Shown: positions 54,650-63,665 of the stretch, in pieces
Position numbering within the stretch: position 1 is the first letter of the stretch
Layout: each line of letters begins with the position of its first letter
NCBI RefSeq assembly: GCF_002368095.1
Contig: NZ_AP018227.1
Coordinates: forward strand, 6,712,123 to 6,776,122
Direction of reading: 5' to 3'
Origin: Calothrix parasitica NIES-267
GTDB taxonomy: Bacteria > Cyanobacteriota > Cyanobacteriia > Cyanobacteriales > Nostocaceae
Length of the DNA: 64,000 bases
The notes under the pieces: generated by a model
Seen by the model: the letters and a program-made list of their open reading frames with translations, nothing else
Told to the model about the DNA's origin: nothing
Databases searched by the model: none
Made by a program: the position numbers and the translations under genes

Positions 54650-55609
54650 ATGCTAACTTATGGGCTGAACTCAGCCAGCGTTCTGGCTCAGGTAAATATA
54701 GGGACTAACCCAGCTAGTATTTTAGGAATTTTTCTAGCTATTGCTGGGGCTGGTCTTTATGGTCTTCGTACTATACGTCCGGAACTTTCGCGAGACCAAG
54801 ATATATTTTTTGCCGCTGTCGGTTTATTGTGTGGTTTTATTTTTATTTTCCAAGGTTGGCGATTAGACCCTATTTTACAGTTCGGTCAATTGCTTTTGGT
54901 CGGTACTACGGTATATTTCGCTTATGAAAGTATTCGTTTGCGCGGTATCGCGACTCAGCAAGCCAAGCGGAGTACTCCAATTGTAGACCGGGAGCGAGAT
55001 GTCAGCGACCGCTACGATTACGATGACCGTGGTAGATATGGTGCTGAGGTTGAAGATTATGACCGCGACCCTTTACCTTACGACCCATATTATGAAGATG
55101 AGCGTCCGACTTCTCGTCCTCAAATAAGAGGTAGTAGGGATAGTCGTCCATCTAGGAGCGAATATTACGATGACCCAGCACCCCGTCGTCCGGAACGTCG
55201 TAATGATATAGAAAGAATTGAAGACGACAGACCACCACGTCGTCGTATTTCTAGTGCTAAACGAACTACAAGTCGTAGCACATCAAGATTGGAAAAAAGC
55301 GATTGGGATGCATCTCCTCGTCCACCAGTTGATGATTGGGATAATCCTTCTAATTCCCCTAGTGAAGAAAGAAGAACACCTCGTCGCAGTAATGATAGAC
55401 CTGATAGACCGACCCGTCGTAGAAATGACGGAGATATTGTTCAACCAAGAACTGCAAAAAAACGCCGTCCTAGAAGAGATTCGGATTCTAGAAGAGAACG
55501 TGGGGGAATGGATGAAGTTATACCTACCGATTATGAAGATTACAACCCAATTGTTCGTTTAGAAGATGAAAAGGACGAGCCACCAGAAGTAAAGTTGGAT
55601 GACGAATAG
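54650..55609 (+). CDS. ycf66: Ycf66 family protein
   Basis: A 319-residue protein. Residues 1-100 are the Ycf66 membrane domain with two to three helices (ASILGIFLAIAGAGLYGLRT, DIFFAAVGLLCGFIFIFQGW, LDPILQFGQLLLVGTTVYFA). The remaining about 215 residues are a very hydrophilic Arg/Asp/Pro-rich tail, which suggests a disordered cytoplasmic region that may bind nucleic acid or ribosomes. The function of Ycf66 is unknown; it occurs in cyanobacteria and some plastids. The next gene starts 33 bp after it. Confidence 0.92.
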   Translation: MLTYGLNSASVLAQVNIGTNPASILGIFLAIAGAGLYGLRTIRPELSRDQDIFFAAVGLLCGFIFIFQGWRLDPILQFGQLLLVGTTVYFAYESIRLRGIATQQAKRSTPIVDRERDVSDRYDYDDRGRYGAEVEDYDRDPLPYDPYYEDERPTSRPQIRGSRDSRPSRSEYYDDPAPRRPERRNDIERIEDDRPPRRRISSAKRTTSRSTSRLEKSDWDASPRPPVDDWDNPSNSPSEERRTPRRSNDRPDRPTRRRNDGDIVQPRTAKKRRPRRDSDSRRERGGMDEVIPTDYEDYNPIVRLEDEKDEPPEVKLDDE

Positions 55610-55642
55610 GTAAAATTTGGTATTTCTAGTAGATAATATCAG

Positions 55643-56206
55643 GTGAAAAAATTAAAAGGTTTATTTCGGCTCCAATTAAAATTTCGTTGGAGTCTTTGTC
55701 TTTGTTTAACAGGTTTACTAGTATCTTGTAGTTATAACGAAGTTCCCATCGGTTCTAATTCCTTAAATACTCGCAATACCGAAGAACAACCAGCTTTAAG
55801 CGGTAACGGTCGCTTTTTAGCTTTTGTATCGAATCGCAGCAGTACCCAGCAATTATTGTTGTACGATTTAGAGCAGCAAAAGTTGATTCCGACACCGCGT
55901 TTGAATCGACGTAACGCAATCGCCGAAAGTCCCAGTCTCAGCTACAGCGGACGCTACATCGTTTACAGCATTAGCGACCGAGGAAGACCGGTAGTTGGGC
56001 TTTACGACCGAGCCGTCGGACAGTCGCAAATCCTGACTCAAAATTACAACGGTTGGGTAAGAAGCCCCAGCGTCAGTCCCGATGGAAGGTACGTTGTATT
56101 TGAAACAACTATTCGCGGTCAGTGGGATATTGAAGTAATTGATAGAGGACCGAATGTAGAATTGGATATTCCTAATGGTGCCCCAGTTAGTGCCCCTCCG
56201 GAGTAA
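55643..56206 (+). CDS. TolB-like lipoprotein, short beta-propeller 1
   Basis: A 187-residue lipoprotein. A lipobox (TGLLVSCSYNEV) lies near residue 29, followed by three or four TolB/WD40-like blades, each with the pattern PALSGNGRFLAFVSNRSSTQ, PSLSYSGRYIVYSISDRGRP or PSVSPDGRYVVFETTIRGQW. Three to four blades are too few for a closed propeller, so it may pair with itself or with the next protein, which has the same design. It begins with GTG at 55643. It is in line with ycf66 and the second TolB-like gene. Confidence 0.8.
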   Translation: MKKLKGLFRLQLKFRWSLCLCLTGLLVSCSYNEVPIGSNSLNTRNTEEQPALSGNGRFLAFVSNRSSTQQLLLYDLEQQKLIPTPRLNRRNAIAESPSLSYSGRYIVYSISDRGRPVVGLYDRAVGQSQILTQNYNGWVRSPSVSPDGRYVVFETTIRGQWDIEVIDRGPNVELDIPNGAPVSAPPE

Positions 56207-56304
56207 ATGAGAGGGAGGGAGTGAGGGAGTGAGGGAGGGAAGAAAAAAATAAATTATTACCAATTACCAATTACTGATTACCCATTACCTATTTCCAATC
56301 TCCC

Positions 56305-56847
56305 ATGCCCAATCCCCAATCCCCAATCCCCAAATTAATTTCAATTTGTTTATTTACGAGTTTCTGTTTATTAACTGCTTGTGGTTCTCCACGCATTTTA
56401 AGTTTCCCTTTTGACAATAGTGGTAGGGGTCTTAATTCTGGTGCTGCGGAGTTAAATCCACAGATTTCTAATCGATATATTGTTTACACTAGCGACCGTC
56501 GGGGAAGCCAAGATGTTTATCTGTTTGATAGGGTCACTCGTAATTTGAGCAACTTACCCGGACTCAACTCTTTTGATGCGATCGCCAGTCATCCTTCTGT
56601 TTCTCAAGATGCTAAATACATTGTGTTTGCTGCATCTCGCGAGGGAAGAAGCAATATTTTTCTTTATGACAAGGAAACTCGTCAGTCGCGTAATTTAACA
56701 GGTAATCTTCAAGCGGAAGTCCGCAATCCTACAATTAGTGCTGATGGAAACAAGATTGCGTTTGAGTATACTTTGAACGGACAGTGGGATATTTTGGTTT
56801 ACGACCGATTCGGAAGACGTTTGAATATTCCTCAAGAACCTGAATAA
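56305..56847 (+). CDS. TolB-like lipoprotein, short beta-propeller 2
   Basis: A 180-residue lipoprotein and paralogue of the preceding gene (the C-terminal blades NPTISADGNKIAFEYTLNGQ and WDILVYDR correspond to PSVSPDGRYVVFETTIRGQ and WDIEVIDR). The lipobox is LLTACGSPR. The first residues MPNPQSPIPK are encoded by heptamer repeat DNA (CCCCAAT units at about 56309-56332), so the start codon and signal-peptide n-region appear to have been built from a repeat. A later start is not available before the lipobox. Confidence 0.8.
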   Translation: MPNPQSPIPKLISICLFTSFCLLTACGSPRILSFPFDNSGRGLNSGAAELNPQISNRYIVYTSDRRGSQDVYLFDRVTRNLSNLPGLNSFDAIASHPSVSQDAKYIVFAASREGRSNIFLYDKETRQSRNLTGNLQAEVRNPTISADGNKIAFEYTLNGQWDILVYDRFGRRLNIPQEPE

Positions 56848-56848
56848 A

Positions 56849-56896
56849 TTCAAAGGTTAAAGGTTAAAGGTTAAAGGTTAAAGGTCGAAGGTTAAA
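56849..56896. repeat. AAAGGTT heptamer repeat
   Basis: Six copies of AAAGGTT, one with a change, right after the second TolB-like gene. Confidence 0.9.
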
Positions 56897-57374
56897 GTTT
56901 TACATATTGACATATTGCTATGAATTAATCTTTTGATTAGTTAACTGTATTAACTAAATATTATTTTGTCGTGGTCTTTAATTTGTATTACATTCCACCT
57001 GAAACATATTCGATTTTTCAAGCGTTAAAATACTGCTTTCTCAAAATGATTTTGGTATTAAAAAAATTTTAATTTACAAAAGTAAATATTTGAAAATTAG
57101 ATTTGTGGATTTAACGACGTATATTGTAATGAAAAGTAATCAAAATTTTTTTAATTGAGAATAGCGTCATTAATAATGCAAGCGTTGTCATTAAATTGAC
57201 GTAAATACGTTGTTAGAGTGACTGTATAAATATGTTGTCAAAATTTTAGTTTTTTTTCTGATACAATTCTGTTGAGACTTGTACTTGCTGTTTTTAATTT
57301 TATTAAGATTAATTCCGTAAATCTGGTTTTGTGAAGCTTTGAGAAAAAATTTGTCCTCTTTACGACTATATTGT
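56897..57374. other. AT-rich gene-free region
   Basis: Nearly 480 bases of AT-rich DNA with no supported gene. Poly-T and poly-A stretches occur, but no clear terminator or promoter could be fixed. Confidence 0.45.
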
Positions 57375-57655
57375 TTAATCAGAAAAAGAATAATTATTCC
57401 AGTCAGCTACAGGTTGATAACCAATTTTTTGATAAATCTTGTTAGAAGTCGGATTAGATAAATCAGTAAATAAAAAGCAGAATTTATAACCTTCACCCAG
57501 CAAAGTTTGACTCAAACCAGCAACACAAGCACTTGCATAACCTTTCTTCCGATATTCTGGTGGTGTATAAACCATATTTATCCCAACACCATTAGGAGTA
57601 TAACGATTGCTACAAGCGATTGAAACCGGAATTTTATCTTCCCAAAAGTTTTTGT
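57375..57655 (-). pseudogene. GNAT acetyltransferase, 5' end lost
   Basis: The C-terminal about 93 residues of a GNAT N-acetyltransferase remain: NFWEDKIPVSIACSNRYTPN, then INMVYTPPEYRKKGYASACV with the acetyl-CoA-binding RKKGYA loop, FLFTDLSNPTSNKIYQKIGY and a normal stop. Upstream, the reading frame runs into stops within transposase DNA at about 57655. The missing N-terminal half is not found on the far side of the transposase, so a deletion as well as an insertion is implied. Confidence 0.8.
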
Positions 57656-58417
57656 TTACAATTCAAAATAAAAAAGCATTCTTCGCAATTAGGCAACATA
57701 GAAGAATGGGATTTAAAGAACTAGAAGAATTGAAACAAGTAGGTTCAACAGAAACGGGAGAATTATTTGAGCAAAAAGTAGAAATAAATCATGAAGGAGA
57801 AAGTTTAGTATTAAGACGCATTGTATTAAAGTTGTTTGCTCCAACCCGAGATAAGGAATGGGAAATATCAATTTTCAGTAATCTACCGGAAACTGTATCA
57901 GCAGCTAAGATAGCTCAAATATATCGTAATAGATGGACTATAGAGAGCTTATTTCAAACAGTAACTCAAAATTTCAATGGAGAAATTCAGACTTTAGCTT
58001 ATCCAAAAGCAGCTTCCTCTTACAAACTTGGGCGGGACGGAAACCGACACCGCCCAGTTTGCGCTATTTTCATTTTCAATGGCATTAGTTGCTTACAATA
58101 TACTTACAACTTTAAGAGCTGCTTTAGCAGGCATATATGGAATAGAAAAAATTGAAGCAGGCTTATCTAATTTTTATTTAGTTGATGAAATTCAAGGCAC
58201 ATATAGAGGGATGATGATTGCAATTCCTACTTCTGAGTGGGAGATATTCCAAACTTTTTCACAAGATAAAATCGTACAACTTCTACAAAAATTATCAACT
58301 GGTGTTAATCTCAAACAGTTTTTAAAAGCAACTAGAGGAGCAAAAAAACCGAAAGTTACAATAATTTATGATAGTAAAAAAGGTCATGTTTCAACAAAGC
58401 GACTTTTACAAAATTAA
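57656..58417 (+). pseudogene. IS4-type transposase remnant, truncated and frameshifted
   Basis: The C-terminal about 240 residues of a DDE transposase of the IS4 type remain, with the YREK-like motif IYRNRWTIESLFQ and end KATRGAKKPKVTIIYDSKKG. The N-terminal part is missing at the junction with the GNAT remnant. A hairpin insert (about 58012-58060) shifts the frame: before it the protein reads EIQTLAYPKA, after it LFSFSMALVAYNILTTLRAA in the next frame. Removing 49 bp rejoins them. The longer frame that appears to begin at 57607 is a chimera with GNAT antisense DNA. Confidence 0.85.
58012..58060. mobile_element. Constant-loop hairpin insert in the transposase
   Basis: Stem AAACTTGGGCGG / CCGCCCAGTTT around GACGGAAACCGACA. 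It shares the loop core GGAAACCGACACC with the insert at 41668-41714, but the stem is a different sequence. The borders are set by restoring the transposase frame. Confidence 0.8.
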
Positions 58418-58795
58418 AATCATTCGTAAAAAATACAATTAATCGCGATAAAAAACTAGTTTACCTAGCATACTGAATTAGTATAACTAGATATCCTTTA
58501 TTGTTTATTTTTGATTGAAAATCTTTATTTTAGCTTCTTTTAATTTAGGATTATATCAATAAATACATACATATATAATTTTCTGCTCAAACAGATTAAT
58601 TATCAATAACTACAAATTTTATGTAAACCCCAAAAACAGAACAAATCTATAGCTTATATGGATTCATTGATAATAGTATTGGTGGTGATTTGTTGTTTTT
58701 GGGGTTCCCCCGAGTGTTGGAATGTTTTCCGAGTATTCTGGGAAAACAGATTACTTCTTCCGCTCAAAAGATTATCTTTCATGTAATTATTCATA
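58418..58795. other. Spacer with long imperfect hairpin
   Basis: AACCCCAAAAACAGAACAAA at 58626 and the near-complement GATTTGTTGTTTTTGGGGTT at 58687-58706 can form a stem of about 20 bp with a 40-base loop. This could be the edge of an old insertion or an RNA structure. No gene is seen. Confidence 0.5.
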
Positions 58796-58975
58796 CTATA
58801 TTATCGGTTTTCTTACAGGATGAAGGGAATATAGTTCTTTTGTTCGCGTTGAAAGGGCTGGACCTTTAGGGATATCGTAGAGATTTTTGGAACCAGGATT
58901 GTTAAGCATCAAAAGAAAGCTTTTCTCAGGTTGCTTTCTCATCACAATAACCCCGCAAGATTTAGCTTTACGCAT
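58796..58975 (-). pseudogene. Nudix hydrolase N-terminal remnant
   Basis: From an ATG at 58975 a 59-residue frame reads MRKAKSCGVIVMRKQPEKSF, then LLMLNNPGSKNLYDIPKG, which matches the N-terminal strand and pre-Nudix-box segment of bis-nucleosyl-tetraphosphatase-like Nudix proteins. Directly after PKG the similarity stops (PALSTRTKELYSL) and a stop follows. The Nudix box itself is absent. A small functional peptide cannot be excluded, but a truncated gene is more likely, since the two neighbours are also remnants. Confidence 0.5.
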
Positions 58976-59076
58976 GATCTATAAAAACAATTTACCTTTA
59001 CAATTTCAGCAGTATTTAAAAGCAGATTCCGTTAGGAAATTGATAATTTTTAACCTCTAACCTTTGACATGCAGAC

Positions 59077-60273
59077 CTAAACATACTTATGGGTGAATTC
59101 ATACATCAAATCAATTCTACCCTTACGCAACATTGCTTTATCTAATCTCTCAGTGGTATTGCAAGTCATTAATATAGCGAGTCGCTGATTAATTTGAAAT
59201 CCGGAATCTTCAATCACGCTTTGATACAAGGTTCCATCAAACAAACTCAAAATATGCTCTGTTTTATTGCTGTATTGCGCTACTTCACTAGAACGGTCTT
59301 GAGCTAAATTATCAGCTTCGTTGATGATGATACAAATTCTTTCTAAATAACTTGGTGGAACAAAGTTAGAAATAGCATCGTGGTCTAAGATAAAAATCAC
59401 GTACCCCAAAGGTACTAAAACTTCTCTTGCTAGCGCTTGTGTCCATACAGTTTTACCCGTACCCGGTTCCCCATGAACCAACACAGCTAATTGGCTTTGA
59501 TTTAAAACTGCTTGCTGTACGTTATCGCTAAAATCCTGGATATCTTTGGGAAAACTGTTAATCGCAAACTGAGTATTGATTTTACCAACACGACTTTGAT
59601 ATCCGCTCAACATTACTGCTAAATCGTAAGTTGCTTTGTTTATTAATGGCGATAAATTTTTTCCCATTAAAGTATATTGTCTTCTTCCTCTTTCGTAAGG
59701 CTCGATTTGCAGCCAAACATCGTATTTAGACCAGTAAGCATAAACCGTGTTGATAACTTCCAAGCGTTCCCAGCTATGGAATTTTTCGCTAGGTAAAAAA
59801 AAGTCTCTTTCCTGATAGTATTGAGTAATTAAATCGGGAACTTGTAATAAATTCAGAACTCGAAAAACAGTAATTTCTTGAAGTCTATTTAAAAGATAGT
59901 CAATTGGAATACTGCTGCGGCTAACAAATTGAACTAATGGTGTTTCAGTGCTTAAAACGTCTTTATATCTATGGTCTGGTGTAAGCGGGTCTGGTGTTAT
60001 ATAGTTCCAATACTTCTCAAATTCGTAGCGAGTATCTTCAGAAGTAAGGCTCATTAAATTAGCCCACCAAGCATAATGGTTTCTTCCTAACGTCTCAGTT
60101 AGACTGCTGGCTAAGTTGAATGTTTTTTGACGTAATTCCTGAGAATCGTTAGAGAATAACTGCCACAAAAATTCCCAGTTTAATTCTCTATAAAAAGGTC
60201 GCCAACCGCTAGCTAGCAAAATTTGGCGATTATTATTTCCACGATTCTCTTGACCAAAATAGTCAAATTCCAT
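59077..60273 (-). CDS. AAA+ ATPase
   Basis: A 398-residue protein. The N-terminal about 230 residues are helical and not recognised (SGWRPFYRELNWEFLWQLFS). The AAA+ module follows: Walker A GEPGTGKT near 266-273, Walker B IIINEADN near 313-320 with Asn in place of the usual Asp-Glu first acidic residue, sensor-type LAILMTCNTTERLD, and arginines in MLRKGRIDLMYEF. The protein ends shortly after this, without a long lid domain. It lies 794 bp after the ARPP-like gene on the same strand and may be part of the RNA ligase/VWA set, since MoxR-type and other AAA+ proteins often work with VWA proteins. Confidence 0.85.
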   Translation of the reverse strand: MEFDYFGQENRGNNNRQILLASGWRPFYRELNWEFLWQLFSNDSQELRQKTFNLASSLTETLGRNHYAWWANLMSLTSEDTRYEFEKYWNYITPDPLTPDHRYKDVLSTETPLVQFVSRSSIPIDYLLNRLQEITVFRVLNLLQVPDLITQYYQERDFFLPSEKFHSWERLEVINTVYAYWSKYDVWLQIEPYERGRRQYTLMGKNLSPLINKATYDLAVMLSGYQSRVGKINTQFAINSFPKDIQDFSDNVQQAVLNQSQLAVLVHGEPGTGKTVWTQALAREVLVPLGYVIFILDHDAISNFVPPSYLERICIIINEADNLAQDRSSEVAQYSNKTEHILSLFDGTLYQSVIEDSGFQINQRLAILMTCNTTERLDKAMLRKGRIDLMYEFTHKYV

Positions 60274-61067
60274 ATTTTCGGGTTTAAGGACGTTTTCAGA
60301 TTTCAGTAAAAGATAAGCTTATACCATTTTAGATTTTAAAAACGGATACGTTGATTTAGATTTTGAGCAAAAGCAAAAGGATATAAGATTATAGTTTATA
60401 AATTAAGTAATTAAAAGCATTGTTAATAATATTTCAAATAGAGAAACCCCTGCGTGCAAGTCGTCAGAGCAAAGTGTTCATCACTCAAAAGAAACTCCGC
60501 TGGTGAGTGTTACACACTCTTTCAAGGATAACTACTTTTAAAGTTCACCTCCGAGGTTCTCAGCGTCTTTCTTGCTTCTCACCCGACTAAAGTATGTAAG
60601 CTCTCGACTGTTAGGACAGGCAAATGATTTATTTAAATCTCTGGAATTTATAAATTAATTTGATATTTTTTTGATAGGACGGGTAATCAGCACTTAAGCA
60701 TTTCTTTTAAACTGCTTTCTATTCAGTATGACCAGACTTGGAATCTGGGGGGATGAAATACTAAGTCCGATAAAGTTCCTATTGAAAAAATTAGAAATAA
60801 AAAATAGATAAATGTAAATAGTTGAAAAGGATAGGTGGTTAGCGCAATAGTATTCATATGACCGCTATGTGCAGTTTTTCCCGAATTTGGCATCAGGGGG
60901 GCTGAATACTTTACCTAACTCAGTTCCTTATGTATTACATTGTAGTATAGGTCTAACTATCTTGTCAAGAAATTTTCAGTTACTTTTGAATTTCGTAGAA
61001 AGCCTATTAGTAATGTAGAGACGTAGCAGTGCTACGTCTCCAAATATTTTGATGAATACCGATAATT
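60274..61067. other. Large spacer with a duplicated segment, possible RNA
   Basis: These 794 bases lie between two genes of the minus-strand set and have no supported coding frame. Two related segments of about 50 bp are found at 60732-60780 and 60880-60928 (shared pattern: ACTTGG..TC.GGGGGG, GAAATACT/GAATACT, then AGTTCCT), each preceded by ATTCA-TATGACC. The first contains a 5-bp stem with 7-base loop, CCAGA-CTTGGAA-TCTGG. GAGTG/CACTC hairpins lie near 60480-60510. An uncharacterised small RNA is possible. Confidence 0.5.
61018..61040. terminator. Palindrome after the ARPP-like gene
   Basis: GAGACGTAGCA-G-TGCTACGTCTC is a near-perfect 11-bp stem 28 bp after the stop of the minus-strand gene. 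There is no T-run, and the element resembles a dispersed cyanobacterial palindrome, so termination is only possible. Confidence 0.45.
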
Positions 61068-62048
61068 CTAAACACTCAAAACATATTCCGATTTAGCAAA
61101 AACAGAAGCATAAACTAAATTTCCATCTTCTTCGACAAACTCACCAGCAAAGTTCGTACCTTCTAAAGTTTTCAACTGTAAATCCAAAAACTTTTCTTGT
61201 TTGGTGACTTCAAATTTTTCTGGTGGGGTATTTGCTAAATTACTTTGAACTTCAGCGTACATTTGCTGACGACTTTCTACTAGTTGCTGGCGTAATTCGG
61301 CTAAATTACTTGCAGAGAACGGAGTAATTTGCTGTGATGTATCATCTTTTTCAAAATGCATAGCAGCAACTCCATAACAGAAACAAACTAAAGACATCCA
61401 AACTTCTTGAAAGTAAGTTGTATTTGGAGCAATTTCAATTCCAGCTAATTTATCACCAAGAATAAATAAAGCTCCCGTTTGTCCTGGAAGTAATTCAAAA
61501 CGACTTTGATATTGGGTTAAAAATGCTCGTTTTCGACTGAGAATTTGTTCTAAATGACCGCGATTTTGTAAGCCAAAGAGTTGGTTAAGTTTACTAATAG
61601 CATTCCACAGCTTACTATAGCTTTTTTGACCTTGTAATTTGAGTGCTTCTTCACGTAAGAATAAAGGTAGAATAAAAAACCACTGTTCGCGTTCTTCTAG
61701 GAATCCACCTTGTCCAGATTGGACGCAGCAAGCATCTTCAAACATCAGCTTTTGTCCTTCAGCAATAAAAGCACTACGACATAAAGCGTGATTTTGGGCT
61801 TTGTCTTGAATGTAGCCCATATGTAAAGGAACGATTGCAATACCTTGGGAATGATTGGTGATTTCCATATTCCCGTAACCGCGTACTTGAGTTAATTTTA
61901 AACTTGAAAGTGGTGGAGCAAATTTTTGTTCATTTTCTATATTAGTTCCAAAAATAGGGACAATTGTCATAACTCCCGACTTTTGAGGAATACCGAAGCG
62001 GTAAGAAGATAAATCAAAAGCCTGTGGTACTAATTGATGGTAATTCAT
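61068..62048 (-). CDS. Uncharacterised protein, ARPP-1-like
   Basis: A 326-residue soluble protein. I do not recognise it with certainty. The first half has the look of the ARPP-1 domain (SGVMTIVPIFG, then SLKLTQVRGYGNMEITNHSQ and LCRSAFIAEGQKLMFEDACC), a domain known from bacterial conflict and RNA/ADP-ribose gene neighbourhoods. The C-terminal about 75 residues are a coiled coil (LAELRQQLVESRQQMYAEVQ) and a small beta end. It lies 108 bp after the VWA gene and is probably co-transcribed with it. Three Cys pairs are present but no zinc pattern is clear. Confidence 0.6.
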   Translation of the reverse strand: MNYHQLVPQAFDLSSYRFGIPQKSGVMTIVPIFGTNIENEQKFAPPLSSLKLTQVRGYGNMEITNHSQGIAIVPLHMGYIQDKAQNHALCRSAFIAEGQKLMFEDACCVQSGQGGFLEEREQWFFILPLFLREEALKLQGQKSYSKLWNAISKLNQLFGLQNRGHLEQILSRKRAFLTQYQSRFELLPGQTGALFILGDKLAGIEIAPNTTYFQEVWMSLVCFCYGVAAMHFEKDDTSQQITPFSASNLAELRQQLVESRQQMYAEVQSNLANTPPEKFEVTKQEKFLDLQLKTLEGTNFAGEFVEEDGNLVYASVFAKSEYVLSV

Positions 62049-62156
62049 AATTCATGATTCATGATTGGTAATGGGTAATTGGTAATTGGTAATAATTAAT
62101 AGGGAGCAAGACGCTCCCAATACGATTTTGTATTTCGGTTTATGATTAAAATTCCT

Positions 62157-63548
62157 TTATTTCGCAATCACTTCTAGTTTTGATTTTTCTAAATCGCTTT
62201 TACACACAATAAATTGCTTTTCAAATTGTGAAAGCTGTTCTGATAGAAACTCGCGTAAGCTAGCTTCAGTTTTATCGCTAACTATTGATATTAAGGAAAG
62301 TAGTAAATTCCGAAAATCTTCTTGATGCCAAAATTCTAATTGAGGAAGATTTATAGCTGGACGACGTAATTCTAAATCGTCTTGGTTAGTAAATTTACTG
62401 TGACAAAATACTATCGGTGTTTCAATCCCGATTTGAGGTAACGATGCTACAACTCTACTCAAGTCACCGGGATAGAGATTTTCGTAACCGTCAGAAACTA
62501 TTGCGATTACGTCTGGATTTCCTTTAACAGCATCTAATACAGATGTTGCAATGTCGGAATATCCCTGTGGTATCGGTAATTCATCAACCGTTCCACCCAC
62601 CTGATAGACTTTGACCTTGTTACAGCATTTCTCCAAAACCAGCTTCAGAGCAACTGATTGGGCTAAACAGCAATATTCGCGATCGCCATAACTTTTCGTG
62701 GAAGCGGAAGCGTCAAACACTAGCGCTAGGGTTTTATCAAAACGAGGTAATTTCGCAGCTGCTTGGTTAACGTAATTATCCACAGCTTCCATAAGTTGCT
62801 CGGATTGACCACCACGGTAAAGGTGAACTATGGTTGCTGCAATATCACCGCGATTTGTCGCTGTAACGGTTTTAGGTCTTTGCTGTTGATTGTCTAAGAT
62901 TTGGACGTAATTTTTGTGTAATTTTCGATAATCACCAGTTGTGGTTTGCAATCCTTGATAACGGTAAAGCAATTGCAAAATAGTTTTTACTCTTTCTCTA
63001 TCGTTGATAAACCGGAATAAATTTTGATTCAAATATGTTTCATCTCCACCCAAAGAGATGATTTTGGCACAAGCACGAGCGACATTTTTACCTAAAGCAT
63101 GTTCCAAGCAATCGACAATTGCAGGACGACGACAGACTATCATATCTAATGATTGAGAATGCTCGAAAATGTATTTTAGAATGGCTCTGGTTGTATGTTT
63201 GTGATTTGCTCTGACTCGTTTTAAAGCTAGAAATACAGTTAATACTTTATCTGGATGCAGAATAGTTAATAGAAAATTGGTAACGCTTTCTAGAGTTAAA
63301 CGGAGATTGTGAGAAAATCCTTTTCGAGAAGCTTTTAAAAGTTGGAAAAGGATGCGTAAACGCTGTTCTGGTGTAACTGTTTCTGTAACGCTGAAAAGAG
63401 CATATAATTCGGAATTGTAATTGTATGCTTCTTGATGCAAAGCTTCATCATCCCATTCCGGTGGTTTACCGTTATGTCGCAATACAAAAGGTTGATTGTG
63501 AAGGGATAAATGATTTAAAAAATTGAAGAGTATAGTTTGATTATTCAT
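62157..63548 (-). CDS. HEAT/TROVE-like protein with C-terminal VWA domain
   Basis: A 463-residue protein. The N-terminal about 260 residues are helical and repeat-like (TPEQRLRILFQLLKASRKGF, NRFINDRERV-type helices), like the HEAT-type ring of TROVE (Ro60) proteins. The C-terminal VWA domain keeps the metal site: DASAS (D279), the Thr in GYSDIATSVLDA and Asp in IVSDGYEN. Ro60 orthologues bind non-coding Y RNA and misfolded RNA. I start at ATG 63548 (MNNQTILFNF); the frame is open 84 bases further but that extension is not family-like. It follows the RNA ligase gene. The TROVE likeness is by layout, not by a firm sequence match. Confidence 0.72.
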   Translation of the reverse strand: MNNQTILFNFLNHLSLHNQPFVLRHNGKPPEWDDEALHQEAYNYNSELYALFSVTETVTPEQRLRILFQLLKASRKGFSHNLRLTLESVTNFLLTILHPDKVLTVFLALKRVRANHKHTTRAILKYIFEHSQSLDMIVCRRPAIVDCLEHALGKNVARACAKIISLGGDETYLNQNLFRFINDRERVKTILQLLYRYQGLQTTTGDYRKLHKNYVQILDNQQQRPKTVTATNRGDIAATIVHLYRGGQSEQLMEAVDNYVNQAAAKLPRFDKTLALVFDASASTKSYGDREYCCLAQSVALKLVLEKCCNKVKVYQVGGTVDELPIPQGYSDIATSVLDAVKGNPDVIAIVSDGYENLYPGDLSRVVASLPQIGIETPIVFCHSKFTNQDDLELRRPAINLPQLEFWHQEDFRNLLLSLISIVSDKTEASLREFLSEQLSQFEKQFIVCKSDLEKSKLEVIAK

Positions 63549-63665
63549 TTTTGTAACGCAAAGGAACGCTATGTATAACGCAAAGGTTCGCAGAGAGAAG
63601 GAGAAAAATTGGTAAAAGTAGATGATAATCAATTAGTTGTGAATTACCAATTACCAATTACTAAA
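63549..63665. other. RNA ligase-VWA spacer
   Basis: 117 bases with ACGCAAAGG repeats (about 63557 and 63578) and TTACCAA heptamers. The first repeat reads GTAACGCAAAGG and is a common cyanobacterial intergenic repeat. Confidence 0.5.

Noticed and set aside
57607-58155. Intact 182-residue protein
   Set aside because: Its start lies in GNAT antisense DNA and its end is out of frame after the hairpin insert; it is a chimera of remnants.
60732-60780. tRNA gene in the spacer
   Set aside because: One anticodon-like stem-loop is present but no acceptor stem or T arm could be paired with it.
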